A DNA stretch of 6,679 nt from Wenzhouxiangella sp. (lineage in GTDB: Bacteria; Pseudomonadota; Gammaproteobacteria; Xanthomonadales; Wenzhouxiangellaceae): NCBI GenBank assembly GCA_007119095.1, contig SKQI01000058.1, positions 1-6,679 of the forward strand, given 5' to 3'. The position numbers and the translations under genes were made by a program. The notes beneath the pieces were generated by a model that saw only the letters and a program-made list of their open reading frames with translations, did no database searches and had not been told where the DNA came from. Positions 5,634-6,679 of the stretch are shown piece by piece (position 1 is the stretch's first letter; each line of letters starts with the position of its first letter).

Positions 5634-6679
5634 ATAAATCACCATCGCCAAGCCAATCGCAGCCAGCGTCGCCAATACCGGCACCGCCACCGTCACCACA
5701 AATATATCGCGGTAGGCTTCGGCATGACGCAGCCCCATGATGGTAAGCATGGCGATGACCGCACCACTGTGTGGCAGCGAATCCAGTCCCCCTGAGGCAA
5801 TGGCCGCGACGCGATGCAGCGCTTCCGGTGCGACCCCTTGGGCAATGTAGGTTTCGGCAAAGGTCTGCATGAAGATCTGCAGCCCGCCCGAGGCAGAGCC
5901 GACAATGCCCGAGACCACGCTGATCGACAGGGAAGCCGACAGCAGCGGCGGCAGTTCCAGGGCCATGACCGCCTGGGCGAAACCGGAAAAACCGCTGGTT
6001 TGGGTCACCACGCCACCAAAGCCAATCACCGCGGCGGTATTGAGCAGCGGCATGATGGCATCGTTGGCACCACTCCCCAGTGCTTCCATGAAGCGGCGAC
6101 GCAGCCGGGCGAACAGCCCGCCGCAGGCCAGCGCCCCCAGCAACAGGGCGAAGCTGGGCCAGACGATTGGCTGGCTGTTGGCGAAGGCCACCAGGCCGCC
6201 GATCACCGGCGTATCAGCATCGGCCAATCCGGCGGCGGTCAGCAGTCGCGGCAGCAGGATGGTGCCAAGGACAACGATCAGCGGCACCAGGGCCGGACGC
6301 CAGTCAGGAATGTCCCTGGCATCCGGGCTCATCTTTTCCATCGCCACATCCTGCTGGTTGGACTGATAGCCTTCCCCGCGGGCGCGGGCCAGGCGCCATT
6401 GGCGCTCGAGGTAGTACAGACCTCCGCCCAGCATCACGGCAGCAGCCAACAGCCCGACGATGGCCCCGGCGAACAAATCGGTTCCCAGTGCCGAGGCTGC
6501 GATCACGTTATGCACTGACGGTGTGCCGGGCAAGGCTGTCATCGTGAAGGTACCTGCGCCCAGGGCAGCGGCCCCGCAGAACAAGCGCTTGGGCAGATCA
6601 GCCTCGCGCATCAGGGCAATACCCAGCGGATACATCGTGAAAATGACCACGAACACGACCACGCCGCCATAGGTCAGCA
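5631..6679 (-). CDS. GntP-family permease, 5' end cut by window edge
   Basis: The reading frame is open to the right edge, giving 348 complete residues; about 100 N-terminal residues are missing compared with the usual 440-460 of the family. The GTG at 6662 is an internal codon, not the start, since LTYGG precedes it in frame. GntP-family proteins are inner-membrane proton symporters for gluconate, related sugar acids or D-3-hydroxybutyrate. Family marks include the FTMTALPGTPSVHN segment near the visible N-terminus, many hydrophobic helices, a hydrophilic loop of about 35 residues rich in charge (RARGEGYQSNQQ to IPDW), and the C-terminal SGGLDSLPHSGAVI motif. I recall that last motif from the hydroxybutyrate-type branch rather than the classical gluconate one; the substrate is therefore uncertain. 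It is followed by the small lipoprotein gene in the same unit. No dehydrogenase, kinase or regulator is visible to settle the substrate. Confidence 0.88.
   Translation of the reverse strand, partial: LTYGGVVVFVVIFTMYPLGIALMREADLPKRLFCGAAALGAGTFTMTALPGTPSVHNVIAASALGTDLFAGAIVGLLAAAVMLGGGLYYLERQWRLARARGEGYQSNQQDVAMEKMSPDARDIPDWRPALVPLIVVLGTILLPRLLTAAGLADADTPVIGGLVAFANSQPIVWPSFALLLGALACGGLFARLRRRFMEALGSGANDAIMPLLNTAAVIGFGGVVTQTSGFSGFAQAVMALELPPLLSASLSISVVSGIVGSASGGLQIFMQTFAETYIAQGVAPEALHRVAAIASGGLDSLPHSGAVIAMLTIMGLRHAEAYRDIFVVTVAVPVLATLAAIGLAMVIY

Noticed and set aside
5814..6518. Plus-strand open frame of 234 codons
   Set aside because: Antisense to the GntP-family permease, with low-complexity Gln/Gly/His composition typical of a shadow frame.
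1..6679. Defence island, phage, transposon or CRISPR content
   Set aside because: No transposase, integrase, direct repeat array or defence-type domain is seen; pspF is a stress regulator here and not a sign of phage.

Overview
The window reads as ordinary chromosome of a GC-rich gammaproteobacterium. PspF aligns residue for residue with the enterobacterial protein, RadA has the full-length proteobacterial form, and the truncated gene at the left edge is a YdbL/DUF1318 lipoprotein of the kind found in gammaproteobacteria. The genus cannot be fixed from this sequence. There are eight protein genes, two cut by the window edges. I see no rRNA, tRNA, mobile element, CRISPR array or phage gene.

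Layout, left to right. (1) Minus strand: the start of a YdbL-family lipoprotein gene (runs off the left edge), with radA upstream of it. (2) radA diverges across about 118 bp from pspF (plus strand), the sigma-54 activator of the phage-shock response. (3) pspF converges with no gap on a minus-strand pair: a DUF3592 membrane protein followed by a GAF-GGDEF diguanylate cyclase. (4) A 191 bp AT-richer divergent region separates that pair from a plus-strand outer-membrane lipoprotein gene. (5) The lipoprotein gene converges, with overlapping stop codons, on a second minus-strand pair: a GntP-family permease (N-terminus off the right edge) followed by a 70-residue coiled-coil lipoprotein.

The genes form short transcription units that alternate in direction. 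In both two-gene units the stop codon of the first gene lies inside the ribosome binding site of the second, which suggests translational coupling. Both convergent junctions have palindromic stop codons and no room for a terminator. A common thread is the cell envelope: three lipoproteins, a DUF3592 membrane protein, a permease, the envelope-stress activator PspF and a membrane-anchored c-di-GMP synthase. That thread is inference; the genes need not act together. pspF has no pspABC beside it here, although it keeps the residue used for control by PspA.

I did not find a convincing new multi-gene system. The points most worth a second look are the GAFTDA variant in PspF, the composite-looking YdbL lipoprotein, the gapless convergent stops and the two coupled gene pairs.
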